NCBI GenBank assembly: GCA_020848995.1
Contig: JADLHA010000024.1
Span: forward strand, 1-64,000
Length of the DNA: 64,000 nucleotides
Direction of reading: 5' to 3'
From: Saprospiraceae bacterium
Lineage (GTDB): Bacteria; Bacteroidota; Bacteroidia; Chitinophagales; Saprospiraceae
Each line of letters begins with the position of its first letter. Positions within the stretch are counted from its first letter, which is position 1. This document shows, in pieces, positions 63,079 to 64,000 of this stretch. A model generated the notes under the pieces. It did not search any database, was not told where the DNA came from, and saw only the letters and a list, made by a program, of their open reading frames with translations. A program made the translations under genes and the position numbers.

Positions 63079-63630
63079 ATGTCGCGCATAGGAAAGAAAA
63101 TCATCAAAATTCCCGCCGGGGTCGATGTAAAAATCGATAAGAGCCGGGTGACCGTTAAGGGTCCGAAAGGCGTTTTGATCCAGACCATTGATCCGGATAT
63201 GACCGTGTCGGTGGAAGAAGGCGTTATGCAGGTTGCACGCCCCACAGACCAAAAGCGTCATCGCGCAGCCCACGGCCTGACCAGGGCGCTCCTCAACAAT
63301 ATGGTTACGGGCGTTACAGACGGGTTTACCCGGGTGCTGGAACTCGTCGGCGTCGGTTACCGCGTTGCGAATACGGGCAACATTCTCGAGATCGCGGTTG
63401 GGTACTCTCACCCCGTTTACTTCGCCATACCGGATGAGATCAAGGTTGAAACCGTCACAGAAAAGGGGTCAAACCCACGGATCATTCTCAAAGGTTCTGA
63501 CAATCAATTGATCGGCCAGGTCTGCGCAAAGATCAGGGCACTGAAAGCACCCGAGCCGTTTAAAGGAAAGGGCATCAAGTTTGCCGGAGAAGTACTACGC
63601 AGAAAGGCTGGAAAATCAGCAGGAAAATAA
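63079..63630 (+). CDS. rplF: 50S ribosomal protein L6
   Basis: This 183-aa protein lies near the GTPase centre. [20 protein letters not shown] opens it, and the C-terminal [26 protein letters not shown] is highly conserved. The start is the ATG at 63079; the frame is open upstream only as a shadow of rpsH. Confidence 0.97.
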   Translation: MSRIGKKIIKIPAGVDVKIDKSRVTVKGPKGVLIQTIDPDMTVSVEEGVMQVARPTDQKRHRAAHGLTRALLNNMVTGVTDGFTRVLELVGVGYRVANTGNILEIAVGYSHPVYFAIPDEIKVETVTEKGSNPRIILKGSDNQLIGQVCAKIRALKAPEPFKGKGIKFAGEVLRRKAGKSAGK

Positions 63631-63656
63631 TTTGGCATTATCGCAACACGTGCACG

Positions 63657-64000
63657 ATGAAAAAGAGCAAATCCATCAACCGGCAAAAGATCCGCTACCG
63701 CATCCGCAAAAAAATCAGCGGCACGGAAGAAAGGCCTCGCTTGTCCGTATACAAAAGCAACACCGGCATCTATTGCCAATTGATTGACGATACCAAAGGA
63801 ATTACCCTTTGCGCAGCTTCTTCCAAAGAAAAGGATATGTCGCAGGGAAGTAAGTCCGAGATGGCCCGGCAGGTCGGAAACCGGATCGCATCACGCGCAT
63901 TGGCCAAAAACATTAGCAGCATCGTTTTCGACCGGGGAGGCTTCATTTACCACGGTCGCGTCAAGGCATTGGCGGATGCAGCACGTGAAGGTGGACTCGC
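63657..64000 (+). CDS. rplR: 50S ribosomal protein L18, partial at the window end
   Basis: The first 114 codons of L18, which carries 5S rRNA into the large subunit. The basic start ([20 protein letters not shown]) and [21 protein letters not shown] are typical; [21 protein letters not shown] is the conserved C-terminal block. Only the last few codons are missing. It follows rplF by 26 bases. Confidence 0.95.
   Translation, partial: MKKSKSINRQKIRYRIRKKISGTEERPRLSVYKSNTGIYCQLIDDTKGITLCAASSKEKDMSQGSKSEMARQVGNRIASRALAKNISSIVFDRGGFIYHGRVKALADAAREGGL

Overview
The window looks like a chromosome segment of a Bacteroidota bacterium, probably of the Saprospiria type. The phylum call rests on five observations. 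Secreted proteins end in type IX secretion (T9SS) sorting domains (M4 protease, Asp-box protein). Several promoters fit the Bacteroidota pattern TTTG-N19/20-TAnnTTTG (best at 31684-31714 and 52666-52697). Clear Shine-Dalgarno sequences are almost absent. fusA runs straight into rpsJ with no tuf between them. An UpxY-type antiterminator is present. The family-level placement is inference from protein resemblance.

Layout. 1-6517: a MITE-like repeat, then a six-gene TolC/HlyD/ABC-2 exporter operon (YbhGFSR-like, with the two ATPase halves encoded separately). 6536-12931 (minus strand): a membrane-anchored coiled-coil protein, a CBS protein, urocanate hydratase, a GH2 beta-mannosidase and a Cys-rich exported protein. 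13030-18917: a lipoprotein, a T9SS-exported thermolysin-like protease, a heptosyltransferase-family glycosyltransferase and an M48 protease. 19193-22800: a Wzz-like protein, an O-antigen-ligase-type membrane protein and an actin-fold-like protein.

22801-26525 is an accessory island. Two long imperfect inverted repeats with shared outer junctions (CTTGCnnGTAACG ... TGTTA(C)TGGC) each lie directly downstream of a minus-strand module. One module is an orphan membrane protein, the other a RelE/ParE-type toxin-antitoxin pair. This is the architecture of an integron-like cassette array. Next to it lie a tyrosine recombinase reduced to its catalytic domain, an UpxY-like gene without a capsule locus, a MITE copy and a frameshifted IS66 transposase remnant.

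26526-35443 holds an Asp-box T9SS protein, an NfeD/SPFH pair, a GNAT, a VOC protein, a DUF6544-like protein, MscS and an NYN-cold-shock fusion. 35873-44276 is a TetR-controlled TolC/MFP/RND efflux locus with two small envelope genes and a haem-binding DUF3365-like lipoprotein; a TetR-type operator lies upstream of tetR. 44340-52601 holds DUF302, a 612-aa Cys-rich protein of unknown function, an exported amidohydrolase whose start codon overlaps that of a divergent polyprenyl synthetase, a membrane sulfatase-fold protein and an SSAT-like acetyltransferase.

52777-64000 is the str-S10-spc ribosomal operon from rpsL to a partial rplR.

The most noteworthy items are the repeat family (about 180 bp, terminal inverted repeats GGGCACTTCTAA, identical 4-bp flanking duplications at two copies) and the integron-like cassettes at 23.0-24.1 kb. 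No tRNA, rRNA or CRISPR array was seen.
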